Of a stretch of 20,082 bases of DNA, positions 7,142 through 14,384 are shown one piece after another. The number at the start of each line of letters is the position of its first letter. Positions within the stretch are counted from its first letter, which is position 1. The stretch is from NCBI GenBank assembly GCA_964405325.1, contig CAYONM010000044.1, positions 1 to 20,082 of the forward strand, written 5' to 3'. The position numbers and the translations under genes were made by a program. Under the pieces are notes generated by a model. The model was not told the DNA's origin. It searched no databases and worked only from the letters and a program-made list of their open reading frames with translations. Source of the DNA: CAYONM01 sp964405325. GTDB taxonomy: Bacteria > Planctomycetota > UBA11346.

Positions 7142-8032
7142 TTACGCCGTGGTGCGGACCGAATCCAACAGGGCCTCAAAGCGCTGGCCGTATTCGACAT
7201 AACTTGCCAGCCGAGCGGCGCTCTTGTCGTCATCGGAGGCCTCTTCGTGGAAGACCACTTGTAGGTGCGGCTCCATGGAGATGCCGCCGTCATAGCCATT
7301 CGCCAGCAGGTCGGCAACGATACGCTTCACCTCACCCTGGCCGTCACCGGCATGAGTGAAGGTGCATTTCTTGGCGTCGGGATTCCAAATGCCGTCCTTG
7401 ATGTGGATGTAGGCAATATGCTCTCGGACCTGCCGATAGAAATCCCAAGCAGACTGCCGTGGACCGTCGTCCGCAATGAGGTAATTCCGAGTAAACACGG
7501 GATTGCCGGTATCGAATACGAGTTTCAAGCCAGGCGCGTTTTCCAACAAGCGCACCGTGTGCTGTGGGCTCATGCCACCGTAGTTCATACAGTTTTCATG
7601 TACCGGTTGAATGCCCGCATCGAGAAAACGTTTGGTGAAATCGGCAACCCGACGGAAGCGCTCGCTGGCGTTCTGGTCAGCATCGCTGTAGCTCGGCGCC
7701 TCGTGCTCGACCCGGTAACTCATGACCCGAATCAGCTTGGTGCCGAGTCGCTGCATCCGTGGGATGCAGCGATCGACGATGGCAATGGTTTTGTCGTAAT
7801 CATCGTTGATGCTGCAGGCCCAATTGGCGATGCCGGAACCGAAACAGTTGATGCCGACCCCAGCTTCCTGCAGCTGGAGCCAGGCCTGATCGAAGGCCGC
7901 ATCGTCGAGATCGTGAATCATGGTACCATCGATCTTGCGGCTCTCGATCCACTGCCAACCAAGCTGTTTGGTGGCTTCGATCTGACCAGCCAAACGGTCA
8001 GCAGCTTCGTCGGCGAATCCGGTTAAATACAT
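7142..8032 (-). CDS. Sugar phosphate isomerase/epimerase-family TIM barrel (first paralogue)
   Basis: The 296-residue product belongs to the xylose-isomerase-like TIM-barrel superfamily (AP endonuclease family 2). Barrel segments and probable metal-ligand blocks are visible in order: PVHENCMNYGG (about 150), LVFDTGNPVF, AYIHIKDGIW, FTHAGDGQGEVKRIV and GGISMEPHLQ. The family includes inosose dehydratases, tagatose epimerases and enzymes acting on 3-keto sugars; the substrate cannot be read from sequence. The start ATG at 8032 has AAGGAAGAG upstream, and the longer open frame beyond it is unlike the family. It is the last gene of a three-gene operon, 13 bp after the previous stop. Its stop codon is the target duplication of the mobile element at 6986-7141, with no effect on the protein. 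Confidence 0.85.
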   Translation of the reverse strand: MYLTGFADEAADRLAGQIEATKQLGWQWIESRKIDGTMIHDLDDAAFDQAWLQLQEAGVGINCFGSGIANWACSINDDYDKTIAIVDRCIPRMQRLGTKLIRVMSYRVEHEAPSYSDADQNASERFRRVADFTKRFLDAGIQPVHENCMNYGGMSPQHTVRLLENAPGLKLVFDTGNPVFTRNYLIADDGPRQSAWDFYRQVREHIAYIHIKDGIWNPDAKKCTFTHAGDGQGEVKRIVADLLANGYDGGISMEPHLQVVFHEEASDDDKSAARLASYVEYGQRFEALLDSVRTTA

Positions 8033-8045
8033 GGTCTCTTCCTTG

Positions 8046-8828
8046 TCAAAGCGTTGTGATGAGTTCGGCCAGGTATTGGAAGCTACGTTCGGCAGCAATA
8101 AACGGATCGTCATCGCGCCAGAAGCGATCCTGCTCGACAATATACCACTGACAGCCGGCTTGCTCTGCAGCGTGCAGAATCCGTGGCCAGTCCAGATTAC
8201 CGTCACCAATGGAGCCGAAGTGCTGTTCGGCCTTCGGATCACGAACTTCGAAATCCTTCAAGTGCAGCAAGGGCAAACGGCCCTGCAGGCGCTGGCACCA
8301 CGCGACCGGATCGCCACCACCACGTTGCACCCAGTAGGTATCGATTTCGCCCTGTAAATTCTGCGGCTTGGTCAGGTCGTAAAGATACGCCAGGATCGGC
8401 CTCCCGTCGATGCGCCGAAACTCGCCATGGTGATTGTGATACGTCAGCACCTGGCCGGCGGCTTGCATCATGGCACCTGCGGCATCAAGTTTGTCTGCCA
8501 AAGCGACCACGTCATCATAGGTTTCCAGGGACACATGCGGTGACGGGTAAGCCGTCGCGTTGCATCCGAGCACTTTCAACTTGTCGATGACAGCCTGAGT
8601 GTCATCACAAATAGCGGCGCCACCCTCGTGGGTCGCGCAGATACGCATGTCGGCGGCATCGCAGATTCGACGGGTTATGGCCGGATCCAACGGAACAGCT
8701 GAGATCTGCACGGTGCGATAACCGATGGCTCGCAGGCGATCGATGGAGCGGGTGAAGTCATCTTCGGTTTTGCAATGGTCCCGGATGGTGAAGCAAGTCA
8801 GGGCGATCTGGTCGATGGTAATGGTCAT
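8046..8828 (-). CDS. Sugar phosphate isomerase/epimerase-family TIM barrel (second paralogue)
   Basis: The 260-residue protein is in the same superfamily as the gene after it but clearly a different subfamily. Blocks seen are YRTVQISAV (first strand), ICATHEGG, LTYHNHHGEF, GEIDTYWVQRGG, LLHLKDFEV, GDGNLDWPRIL and WYIVEQD. The Glu, Asp, His and final Glu in these blocks are the expected divalent-metal ligands. It has no signal peptide, so it is cytoplasmic. It lies 16 bp after the Gfo/Idh/MocA gene and 13 bp before the other paralogue, so the three should be co-transcribed. This type often works with an NAD-dependent sugar dehydrogenase, whose keto product it isomerises or dehydrates; the exact sugar is unknown. 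Confidence 0.85.
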   Translation of the reverse strand: MTITIDQIALTCFTIRDHCKTEDDFTRSIDRLRAIGYRTVQISAVPLDPAITRRICDAADMRICATHEGGAAICDDTQAVIDKLKVLGCNATAYPSPHVSLETYDDVVALADKLDAAGAMMQAAGQVLTYHNHHGEFRRIDGRPILAYLYDLTKPQNLQGEIDTYWVQRGGGDPVAWCQRLQGRLPLLHLKDFEVRDPKAEQHFGSIGDGNLDWPRILHAAEQAGCQWYIVEQDRFWRDDDPFIAAERSFQYLAELITTL

Positions 8829-8844
8829 GAATATTCTCGCAGGG

Positions 8845-10008
8845 TCAGAAGGAGCCGGCCAAGTCCTTGGAGGTATCGGACGTGGTGTTATTTTTCTGGA
8901 AGGTGGAATTGGCGATCAACTGCTGCAAATGAGCCTCGTAGGCCTTGGCATCGATCGGAAGTTCGATCGTCTGCTTGGTGAAGCCCGAATACAACATGGC
9001 ATTGGCCAGTTCTACGGAGTGGATGCCCTGCTCACCGCGTGCCAGCAATTCTTCCTCGCCACGAATGGCTGCGGCGAAATTATTCATGATGCCGACATGC
9101 TGCTCTGCTTGGCCGGAAGCCGGCACTTCGACATTCCAGTGCGGTGCTTTGCCAAAACGCTGATCGGTGCTGTGGCTGAAAGCGGTGACTTCCTGTTCGG
9201 TACGAGTCCAGCTGATCTGACCACCTTCGACAATGATCCGGCCGCGCTCGCAGGCGATTTCCATGCGGTTGGTACCAGGCGATTCGCAGGTGGAGGCGAT
9301 GAAGATACCGCTGAAGCCCTGATCGTATTCCAGGTAGGCGGTCACTTCATCTTCCACTTCGATGTGGTGGTGCTTGCCGATGTGGCAGAAGGCGCGAATG
9401 CGACTGGGCATGCCGAACAGCCAGTACCACAGGTCCAGCTGATGCGGGCATTGATTCAGCAGCACACCGCCGCCTTCGCCGGCCCAGGTGGCGCGCCAGC
9501 CGCCGGAGTCGTAGTAGCGCTGCGAACGGAACCAATCTGTGATGGTCCATTGCACTCGTTGCAGGGCGCCGAACTCGCCACCTTGGATCAACTCACGCAG
9601 CCGTCGATAGACCGGTGTGGTGCGCTGGTTGAACATCAGACAGAACACCTGCTCCGACTTGGGGCGCTGCTCGTAAGCTGCGATGGTCTTCTTGCAGTCA
9701 GCCACATGCACGCCGAGCGGTTTTTCCACCAGTACATGCAGGCCTGCTTCCAGCGCCGCAACGCTGAGGGGGGTGTGATCATAGTGGGGGGTGGCGATGA
9801 TCACCGCGTCTACCAGACCGGAGCCGATCAGCTGGCCCGGTTGCGTGAAGGTGGCGATGGAATCGTCGTATCCGCTCATTGCGGATTCTTCGATATCGCT
9901 GATGGCGGTCAGTTTGGCGCCTGTGACCTTGCCGGCGATCAGATTACGGGCATGACTGGAACCCATGCCGCCCACGCCGATGATGCCAATACGAACAGGA
10001 TCTGTCAT
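8845..10008 (-). CDS. Gfo/Idh/MocA-family NAD(P)-dependent oxidoreductase
   Basis: The 387-residue product starts with a Rossmann fold, IGIIGVGGMGSSHARN (7-22). It has the family EKP motif (residues 95-97, in LVEKPLGVHV) and the C-terminal domain block GEGGGVLLNQCPHQLDLWYW, which carries the likely catalytic His189. These enzymes oxidise or reduce sugars, inositols or sugar derivatives. No Tat or Sec signal is seen, so a cytoplasmic enzyme is expected. The ATG at 10008 is supported by AAGGAG about 8 bases upstream; the open frame further upstream is not family-like. It is the first gene of an operon with two TIM-barrel isomerase-like genes, suggesting oxidation followed by isomerisation or elimination of one substrate. 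Confidence 0.92.
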   Translation of the reverse strand: MTDPVRIGIIGVGGMGSSHARNLIAGKVTGAKLTAISDIEESAMSGYDDSIATFTQPGQLIGSGLVDAVIIATPHYDHTPLSVAALEAGLHVLVEKPLGVHVADCKKTIAAYEQRPKSEQVFCLMFNQRTTPVYRRLRELIQGGEFGALQRVQWTITDWFRSQRYYDSGGWRATWAGEGGGVLLNQCPHQLDLWYWLFGMPSRIRAFCHIGKHHHIEVEDEVTAYLEYDQGFSGIFIASTCESPGTNRMEIACERGRIIVEGGQISWTRTEQEVTAFSHSTDQRFGKAPHWNVEVPASGQAEQHVGIMNNFAAAIRGEEELLARGEQGIHSVELANAMLYSGFTKQTIELPIDAKAYEAHLQQLIANSTFQKNNTTSDTSKDLAGSF

Positions 10009-10344
10009 CCCTGCACTCCTTATTCTGCAAGAAGACAGCCTAACACGCCGGGCGGCCACTGCTTGCCTTATTCGCGCAGGTATTCGTCGGATCCGATCAT
10101 ACGTGATCAGAGGGGGGGCGCACCCTCGCGGCATCCGTCCGTCGCAGCCGCAGCCGCACTCCGGCCCCTGGATCCTCCGTCGCGACGGATCCGCTACGCA
10201 CCACTTTTGCGGAAAAACCCGATGGGGGAGACCCGTATCATGCAAATCGTGGGACCTGGGTTCGCCCAGCTGAGCAAGATGCCATCGTTTTCACCGACCA
10301 AGCCGTCGGCGCATCTGTACCGCGATGAATTCTTCAAGGCGTTT
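10009..10344. promoter_or_regulatory. Gene-free promoter region of the sugar operon, with palindromes
   Basis: There is no convincing gene in these 336 bases. Three dyads stand out: TCGGATCCGA (10087-10096), GATCA-N4-TGATC (10095-10108) and a perfect 14-bp palindrome TCCGTCGCGACGGA (10176-10189). Central-CG palindromes of this length are typical of dimeric repressor sites such as LacI or GntR families, so these may be operators for the minus-strand operon starting at 10008. No clear -35/-10 pair was found. The left end (10291-10344) appears to be former coding sequence of the lipoprotein gene, separated from it by the mobile element. A small CTGGG-TTCG-CCCAG hairpin lies at 10256-10269. Confidence 0.4.
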
Positions 10345-10505
10345 GGGCACCTCTATAAACTCAGGCACTTCGCCAGACTTGCGCTTTCCGGCCCTGCCTG
10401 CGTTGCTGGAACCTCGAAATAGCCCTGCTATTCCTTCGGCCCCAGCGCCTTGGCAGGACCAAAAATCGTCTGCGCCTGGCTCGACCTGAGTTTATAGAGG
10501 TGCCC
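10345..10505. mobile_element. 161-bp miniature inverted-repeat element (second family)
   Basis: The first 21 bases (from GGGCACCTCTATAAACTC) are the exact reverse complement of the last 21. The element is flanked by a direct GTTT (10341-10344 and 10506-10509), a 4-bp target duplication. It has no transposase frame, so it is non-autonomous. The inner part is GC-rich, with imperfect dyads around GGAACC and GCTGG. It is unrelated to the 156-bp family: different ends, different target size. It inserted into the 3' end of the neighbouring lipoprotein gene, and its terminal repeat supplies that gene's new stop codon. Confidence 0.88.
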
Positions 10506-10860
10506 GTTTGTCGCGGAGAGTTTTGCCATCGGGTAGGGTATTATGGGCTTCGATACGTAGTTGTTTTTCCCAGGCTTCCAGTTGCTTGATCACCAAGCGA
10601 ATCTGGGTTTGTCGATACTCCGAGCCCTCGGCATACCTGACGATGAATTCCTGATGCGCCCAGTCACCCTTCTGGTCACGATGCGGAGCATCCATAATCT
10701 GCCGATCGACCACTTGCCCGCTCAGGCGGGAAGCGGCGATGCCCTCCTTGCTGGCATCGACAAAGGCATTGCCGATGCGCGACAGGTTGTGCACGCTGGC
10801 AATGCGGGTAGCGCAAGCACTCAGCACGAGGATCAGCAGAAGCAGCAAGGTCCGTGGCAT
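10492..10860 (-). CDS. Putative small lipoprotein, C-terminus replaced by a mobile element
   Basis: The 122-residue product begins MPRTLLLLLILVLSACATR: a positive charge, a hydrophobic stretch and the lipobox LSAC with Cys16, so it should be lipidated and anchored in a membrane facing the periplasm. The mature part is hydrophilic and I do not recognise its family. Its last residues (RAPL-stop) are encoded by the terminal inverted repeat of the element at 10345-10505. If that element and one GTTT are removed, the frame continues from DKR into LEEFIAVQMRRRLGR and stops at 10291-10293, about 15 residues longer than the part before the insertion. The start lacks a Shine-Dalgarno. It is divergent from the Nudix gene. 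Whether the altered protein still works is unknown. Confidence 0.72.
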   Translation of the reverse strand: MPRTLLLLLILVLSACATRIASVHNLSRIGNAFVDASKEGIAASRLSGQVVDRQIMDAPHRDQKGDWAHQEFIVRYAEGSEYRQTQIRLVIKQLEAWEKQLRIEAHNTLPDGKTLRDKRAPL

Positions 10861-11004
10861 GTTGGCTTTGTATGGGGGTTTCGTCAGAGGTCGGATTCGA
10901 ACCAGGCGCGTAGCTCGCAAAGAAGGAACGATCAGCGGTTTTGTATCAACTGGCTGTCGGATGCCGCAAGCCAAGACGGTTGGCAGATACGAGTGATCAC
11001 CACA

Positions 11005-11562
11005 ATGTCGGGCATGAGTGGAGTGCCGACAGCCGCGGTGGCCATCATCACTGATCCCGAGGAGCAGGTGCTCATCGTCCGGCGACGCTCAGATGCTCGT
11101 GATCCCTGGTCGGGACACTGGGCGCTCCCAGGTGGCCGACTGCAGGCGGGTGAATCTCCGCTGCAGGCATGCCGCCGCGAAGTGACCGAAGAGGTGGGGA
11201 TCGAGCTGCCCAGCGAAAGCCGGCTTCGACTCGCTGACACCTGGGCAGGCAACGCCGTCGGCACCCCTGTGCTGGTTGCCGTCTACTGCTTTCTGTTGCC
11301 GCGCCGACCGGTTCGCATCCACTTGGACAAACGCGAGCTTGCTGCGCATCATTGGCTGCCGGCAAGGCATTTCGATCACCATCACAAACACCAGCGGGCC
11401 GCTCTGGCCACCGCATGTCCCGATCGGCGGTATCCCTTCATCCAGGTCCTCGACTCACCCCTGTGGGGCTTCACCTATCAGATGTTGCAGGACTATCACC
11501 AACGCGGGGGGGGCAGGCGGATCGGCTTTGTTCAAGAAAACTCCCGATTTCGCGCTTCATAA
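11005..11562 (+). CDS. Nudix hydrolase, possibly CoA-pyrophosphatase-like
   Basis: The 185-residue protein has a complete Nudix box (residues 44-66) in GRLQAGESPLQACRREVTEE followed by VGI, matching Gx5Ex7REUxEExGU, so Mg-dependent hydrolysis of a nucleoside diphosphate linked to another group is expected. The preceding VLIVRRRSDARDPWSGHWALPGG and the C-terminal SPLWGFTYQML resemble the CoA-diphosphatase branch of the family, but the family-specific CoA motif is not certain, so the substrate stays open. The start is unsure: ATG 11005, ATG 11014 or GTG 10993. The frame is open further upstream without similarity. There is no signal peptide. The next gene begins 34 bp downstream on the same strand. 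Confidence 0.85.
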   Translation: MSGMSGVPTAAVAIITDPEEQVLIVRRRSDARDPWSGHWALPGGRLQAGESPLQACRREVTEEVGIELPSESRLRLADTWAGNAVGTPVLVAVYCFLLPRRPVRIHLDKRELAAHHWLPARHFDHHHKHQRAALATACPDRRYPFIQVLDSPLWGFTYQMLQDYHQRGGGRRIGFVQENSRFRAS

Positions 11563-11596
11563 TACGCATCATGAACCAGACGACAAAGAGGGCCGT

Positions 11597-12004
11597 ATGT
11601 CTGATCTTCCCAAGCCTTCCGCTGACCCCGAGCTGGTCCAGATCTGCATCCTGGTGGCGCGTGGTCATCTGCAGATCATGGACGGCATCCAGCAGCTTCG
11701 AAACAAGATGAGCCGGTACATCGATGGCCATACCGACATCAATAAGCTCAGCGTCCTGGCGGTATTGCTGGTAGAGCAGACGCATCCGCCGGCCAAGGGC
11801 CTACTGCTCAGCCCGGAGGATCTGCAAACCATGTGGCGTGCGCCGCAGCAGACCACCGAAACGCATCCGGATCTGCACATGAGCTTCCTGGTGCTGTCCT
11901 GCCTGCAGTTGACCAGCATGGGTGAGCCGCACGAAGGTGCCAAGGTCATGACGCAGGCTTTGGATCAGATGCTGCCGGAGCATCCCAGCATCAACTTGAA
12001 CTAA
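11597..12004 (+). CDS. Unknown protein, 135 residues, predicted helical
   Basis: I do not recognise this family. The sequence is largely alpha-helical in character (ELVQICILVARGHLQIMDGI, KLSVLAVLLVEQ, MSFLVLSCLQLTS). It has no signal peptide and no clear transmembrane segment, so a small soluble or all-helical adaptor-like protein is plausible. AAAGAGG lies about 5 bases before the ATG and supports the start. It follows the Nudix gene on the same strand, probably in one transcript. Its TAA stop (12002-12004) is the left target duplication of the mobile element at 12005-12160, so the insertion lies immediately after the stop and leaves the protein intact. Confidence 0.7.
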   Translation: MSDLPKPSADPELVQICILVARGHLQIMDGIQQLRNKMSRYIDGHTDINKLSVLAVLLVEQTHPPAKGLLLSPEDLQTMWRAPQQTTETHPDLHMSFLVLSCLQLTSMGEPHEGAKVMTQALDQMLPEHPSINLN

Positions 12005-12160
12005 GGGTGCGGAAAGAAATAAACGTTACAGATCGCGCAGAGATTGTGTCGATCCTTCAAGGCGCGAAGAGTGAGCATATCGGGCATATGTGAGCGATAA
12101 GCAACGCAGAAGGGCGGCAAAAGATCAAGCGAAATGTAATGTTTATTTTTTGACGGGCCC
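12005..12160 (+). mobile_element. Complete 156-bp miniature inverted-repeat element, copy B
   Basis: Same length and end sequences as copy A, flanked by TAA on both sides (12002-12004 and 12161-12163). The 13-bp terminal stem pairs 12017-12029 with 12136-12148. Several paired positions differ from copy A on both arms, so that pairing is kept (one G-T pair). The central part (from about 12030 to 12130) is nearly identical to copy A. No open frame of note is present. The left duplicated TAA is the stop codon of the upstream gene; the right end is followed after about 15 bp by the convergent dehydratase gene. Confidence 0.85.
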
Positions 12161-12178
12161 TAAGCTGGACGTAGATTT

Positions 12179-12466
12179 CTATCGAACGATATCTGCCGCG
12201 ATCTGGTCCAGATAACGGGCCAGATCGAGGTCTTTTTCGGTCACCACATCACCCGCATCGTGAGTGCGCAAGGTGACGCTGACCTGATTATAGACATTCC
12301 GCCATTCCGGGTGGTGTTGTCGTTGTTCGATCCCATCGACGCAGGCCTGCTGCCAGGCCATGGCCTGACGGAAGTCGGCAAAACGGTAATCACGTTGAAT
12401 GGACTGCTGGTCGCCTTGCCAATCCGGAAGTTCGGCCAAGGCGTGCTTGCGTTGATCTGGGTTCAT
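12179..12466 (-). CDS. phhB: Pterin-4a-carbinolamine dehydratase
   Basis: The 95-residue product has the family block HHPEWRNVYNQVSVTLRTHD (catalytic His pair and Trp region) followed by VTEKDLDLARYLD, and the right length for the single-domain enzyme. It dehydrates 4a-hydroxytetrahydropterin, recycling the cofactor of aromatic amino-acid hydroxylases; bacterial homologues may have other roles. No hydroxylase gene is seen here. GAGAGGA lies 7 bases upstream of the ATG (12466), which begins 12 bp after the permease stop, so it is probably the third gene of the ABC operon. It converges on the mobile element at 12005-12160. Confidence 0.92.
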   Translation of the reverse strand: MNPDQRKHALAELPDWQGDQQSIQRDYRFADFRQAMAWQQACVDGIEQRQHHPEWRNVYNQVSVTLRTHDAGDVVTEKDLDLARYLDQIAADIVR

Positions 12467-12478
12467 ATTTGGTCCTCT

Positions 12479-13744
12479 CTATTGCTCGCGTTGCAAGTGC
12501 AGGGGATCGCGGCGCAACACATTCAACGCCGGCAGCATGGCAATACCAGCGCACGCCCAGCCAGCGAGACCCGCGATCCAGACACGATGCTGACTGGCTT
12601 CCACTGGCGGGGCAACCGCTGCCACGTCGAAAGCTTGGACAAGGGGGGTCACCAGGGGGGCCAGCAGGGGGCCCCCCAGCCAGGCGCCGAGCATGGCGGC
12701 GAGCATACAGATACCGGCCAGGCCACCCCCGAAAATCACCAACAGATGACCGGTATGCGCGCCACAGAGGCGATAACAGGCAATCTGTCGTCGGCGTTCC
12801 TGCATCAAGGCGCTGGCCTGAGCGAGACAGGCAACGACAATCACCAAGCCCAGCATCAGGGCAACCACCCCTGCTGCCAGATGGACCAGGCGTTCCAGAT
12901 TTCGCACCACGTCGGCCAACTGCTGTTCGCCCTGCAGGCTGAGCCCGCGCGCCTTGATCGCCGCTTGGATGCTGGCCAGGTCCTGACCGCTGGCTGCTTG
13001 CAGGCGAGCCTGGACCGGCGCAGCGGTAGCAGGGGGGCCATTGGGGAAGAGTTCCGTCAGGAAATGATCGGTCAGATGTTTCGGCAGGGCTATTCCCCAG
13101 GGTATGATTGCGGCATTGGTACCAGCAACCCGAACCGGCACTTGGAAAGCGTTATCCAGCCGGCGGAACAGGTCTGACCCGACCACCATCCGAAATTCAC
13201 GATCCAGCAAAATCGATACCTCCAGGCGTGGCAGGCTGTACCGATCGGCCATGCCCAGATTGTAGTAGCGCATCACTTGGGGATTGAAAACAAATGGAAT
13301 CGGTTCATCCAGGTTGGCTTGCGCCCATTGCTCTTGAAGTTCGATGGGCATGTCGTCGGCGGCGATGCCGTAGAGCGAGAGGAATTGGCTATTGTCCAGG
13401 ATCCCAGCAACCTGGACGTGCAATGTCGCTGGCACCGGCACTGCATGAATGACCTGGCAGTGTCGAAGACCGGGAAGCTGCCGTAGCCACTGGACATCGT
13501 CGTCACTGAGGACGGGACGATGCAAGCCGATGCCTTTGATGCTGACCGCCGGACGCGGAAACACATCCACCTGCAGGCTCTCACCAGGTCCAAGCAACAA
13601 CAGGCGCATCAACTCCGTGCCGTAGCGACCCAGGTCCCACGTCAGTGCGCTCAGCAGGCCACCCATCAGGCACAGGCCAGCAAGCAAGAGGCTGGCCAAG
13701 GGCCGACGGAGCTGTTCATGCCAGGTCAGGAGCAGCAGACGCAT
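12479..13744 (-). CDS. FtsX/MacB/LolCE-type ABC permease
   Basis: The 421-residue product has one N-terminal membrane helix (LASLLLAGLCLMGGLLSAL), a large extracytoplasmic domain (about residues 35-300), then three C-terminal helices (AAGVVALMLGLVIVVACLAQ, LLVIFGGGLAGICMLAAMLG, IAGLAGWACAGIAMLPAL). This four-helix layout is that of mechanotransmission (type VII) ABC transporters, which act on lipoproteins, toxins or cell-wall hydrolases rather than simple import. The segment RRRQIACYRLCGAHTGHLL between the second and third helices is the typical coupling region. The start is set at 13744 (MRLLLLTWHEQLRRPL); an upstream ATG at 13777 is also open. It overlaps the ATPase gene by 29 bp, implying coupled translation. 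The substrate is unknown. Confidence 0.85.
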   Translation of the reverse strand: MRLLLLTWHEQLRRPLASLLLAGLCLMGGLLSALTWDLGRYGTELMRLLLLGPGESLQVDVFPRPAVSIKGIGLHRPVLSDDDVQWLRQLPGLRHCQVIHAVPVPATLHVQVAGILDNSQFLSLYGIAADDMPIELQEQWAQANLDEPIPFVFNPQVMRYYNLGMADRYSLPRLEVSILLDREFRMVVGSDLFRRLDNAFQVPVRVAGTNAAIIPWGIALPKHLTDHFLTELFPNGPPATAAPVQARLQAASGQDLASIQAAIKARGLSLQGEQQLADVVRNLERLVHLAAGVVALMLGLVIVVACLAQASALMQERRRQIACYRLCGAHTGHLLVIFGGGLAGICMLAAMLGAWLGGPLLAPLVTPLVQAFDVAAVAPPVEASQHRVWIAGLAGWACAGIAMLPALNVLRRDPLHLQREQ

Positions 13745-14384
13745 GCAATCGACCTCCATCCAAGTGGTAACGCGCATGGCAACGGCTCGCCAGCTGCTGA
13801 TCGTGCGTCGCGAGTACCAAGGTGAAGCCTTCCTGTTCGGCTAATTCGCACAGCACCGATGCCACCGCATTAGCGGTCGGATCGTCAAGGGTGCCGGTGG
13901 GTTCATCAGCGATCAGGCAGGGGGGCTGCACCAAGAGGGCTCGTACCAAAGCGCAACGCACCTGTTGCCCCCCCGATAAGGCACTGGCGCGAAGATCGCT
14001 TTGTGCCGCCAACCCAACCCGCTGTAGCAAGGACACGGCACGGGCATGTGCTTGCGGCTGCGAACGAAATGCCGCCGGCATCAGGACGTTGTCCAGACAG
14101 CTGCGTTGGCCATCCAGCAGCGGTGATTGTCCCAGCCAGCCAATGGCTTGCCGGAAGCGACGCCGCCGACCAGCAGCCGAACGCGGCAGGGGGTACCCAT
14201 CCCAGCACACCTGACCGGCATCCGGATGATCGAGTCCAGCCAAGATCTGCAGCAGGGTGCTTTTGCCGACGCCAGAAGCACCGGTAATGGCGCAGGTTTC
14301 ACCGCTGGCGACCTTGAGCTCCACACCATCGAGTACGACGGTGCGACCAAAGGTACGCGTCAGACCATAGGCTCCTATCTGCAT
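13716..14384 (-). CDS. LolD/MacB-type ABC transporter ATP-binding protein
   Basis: The 222-residue ATPase has Walker A GASGVGKST (35-43), a Q-loop glutamine near 86, the ABC signature LSGGQ (136-140), Walker B CLIADEP (156-162) and the switch His194 in ATHD. Length and the EPTGTLD motif match the LolD/MacB/FtsE group, the partners of four-helix FtsX-like permeases. Such a permease overlaps its 3' end, so the two form one transporter. The start at 14384 has no clear Shine-Dalgarno. It is divergent from pheS; the 108-bp gap contains no other gene. Confidence 0.92.
   Translation of the reverse strand: MQIGAYGLTRTFGRTVVLDGVELKVASGETCAITGASGVGKSTLLQILAGLDHPDAGQVCWDGYPLPRSAAGRRRRFRQAIGWLGQSPLLDGQRSCLDNVLMPAAFRSQPQAHARAVSLLQRVGLAAQSDLRASALSGGQQVRCALVRALLVQPPCLIADEPTGTLDDPTANAVASVLCELAEQEGFTLVLATHDQQLASRCHARYHLDGGRLHASAAPDLA

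Noticed and set aside
8725..10422. A 565-codon plus-strand open frame antisense to the oxidoreductase gene
   Set aside because: It lies opposite a clear Gfo/Idh/MocA gene with a good ribosome site. Its translation has no recognisable motif, and long antisense frames are common at this GC content.
10233..10422. A short plus-strand gene reading into the 161-bp element
   Set aside because: A GGGGGAG precedes an ATG at 10240, but the minus strand better explains this segment as the displaced lipoprotein tail. The frame resembles no known protein.
10561..11004. A longer N-terminus for the Nudix protein
   Set aside because: The frame is open upstream, but that part overlaps the lipoprotein gene antisense and resembles no Nudix N-terminus. 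The ATG at 11005 gives the normal domain boundary.
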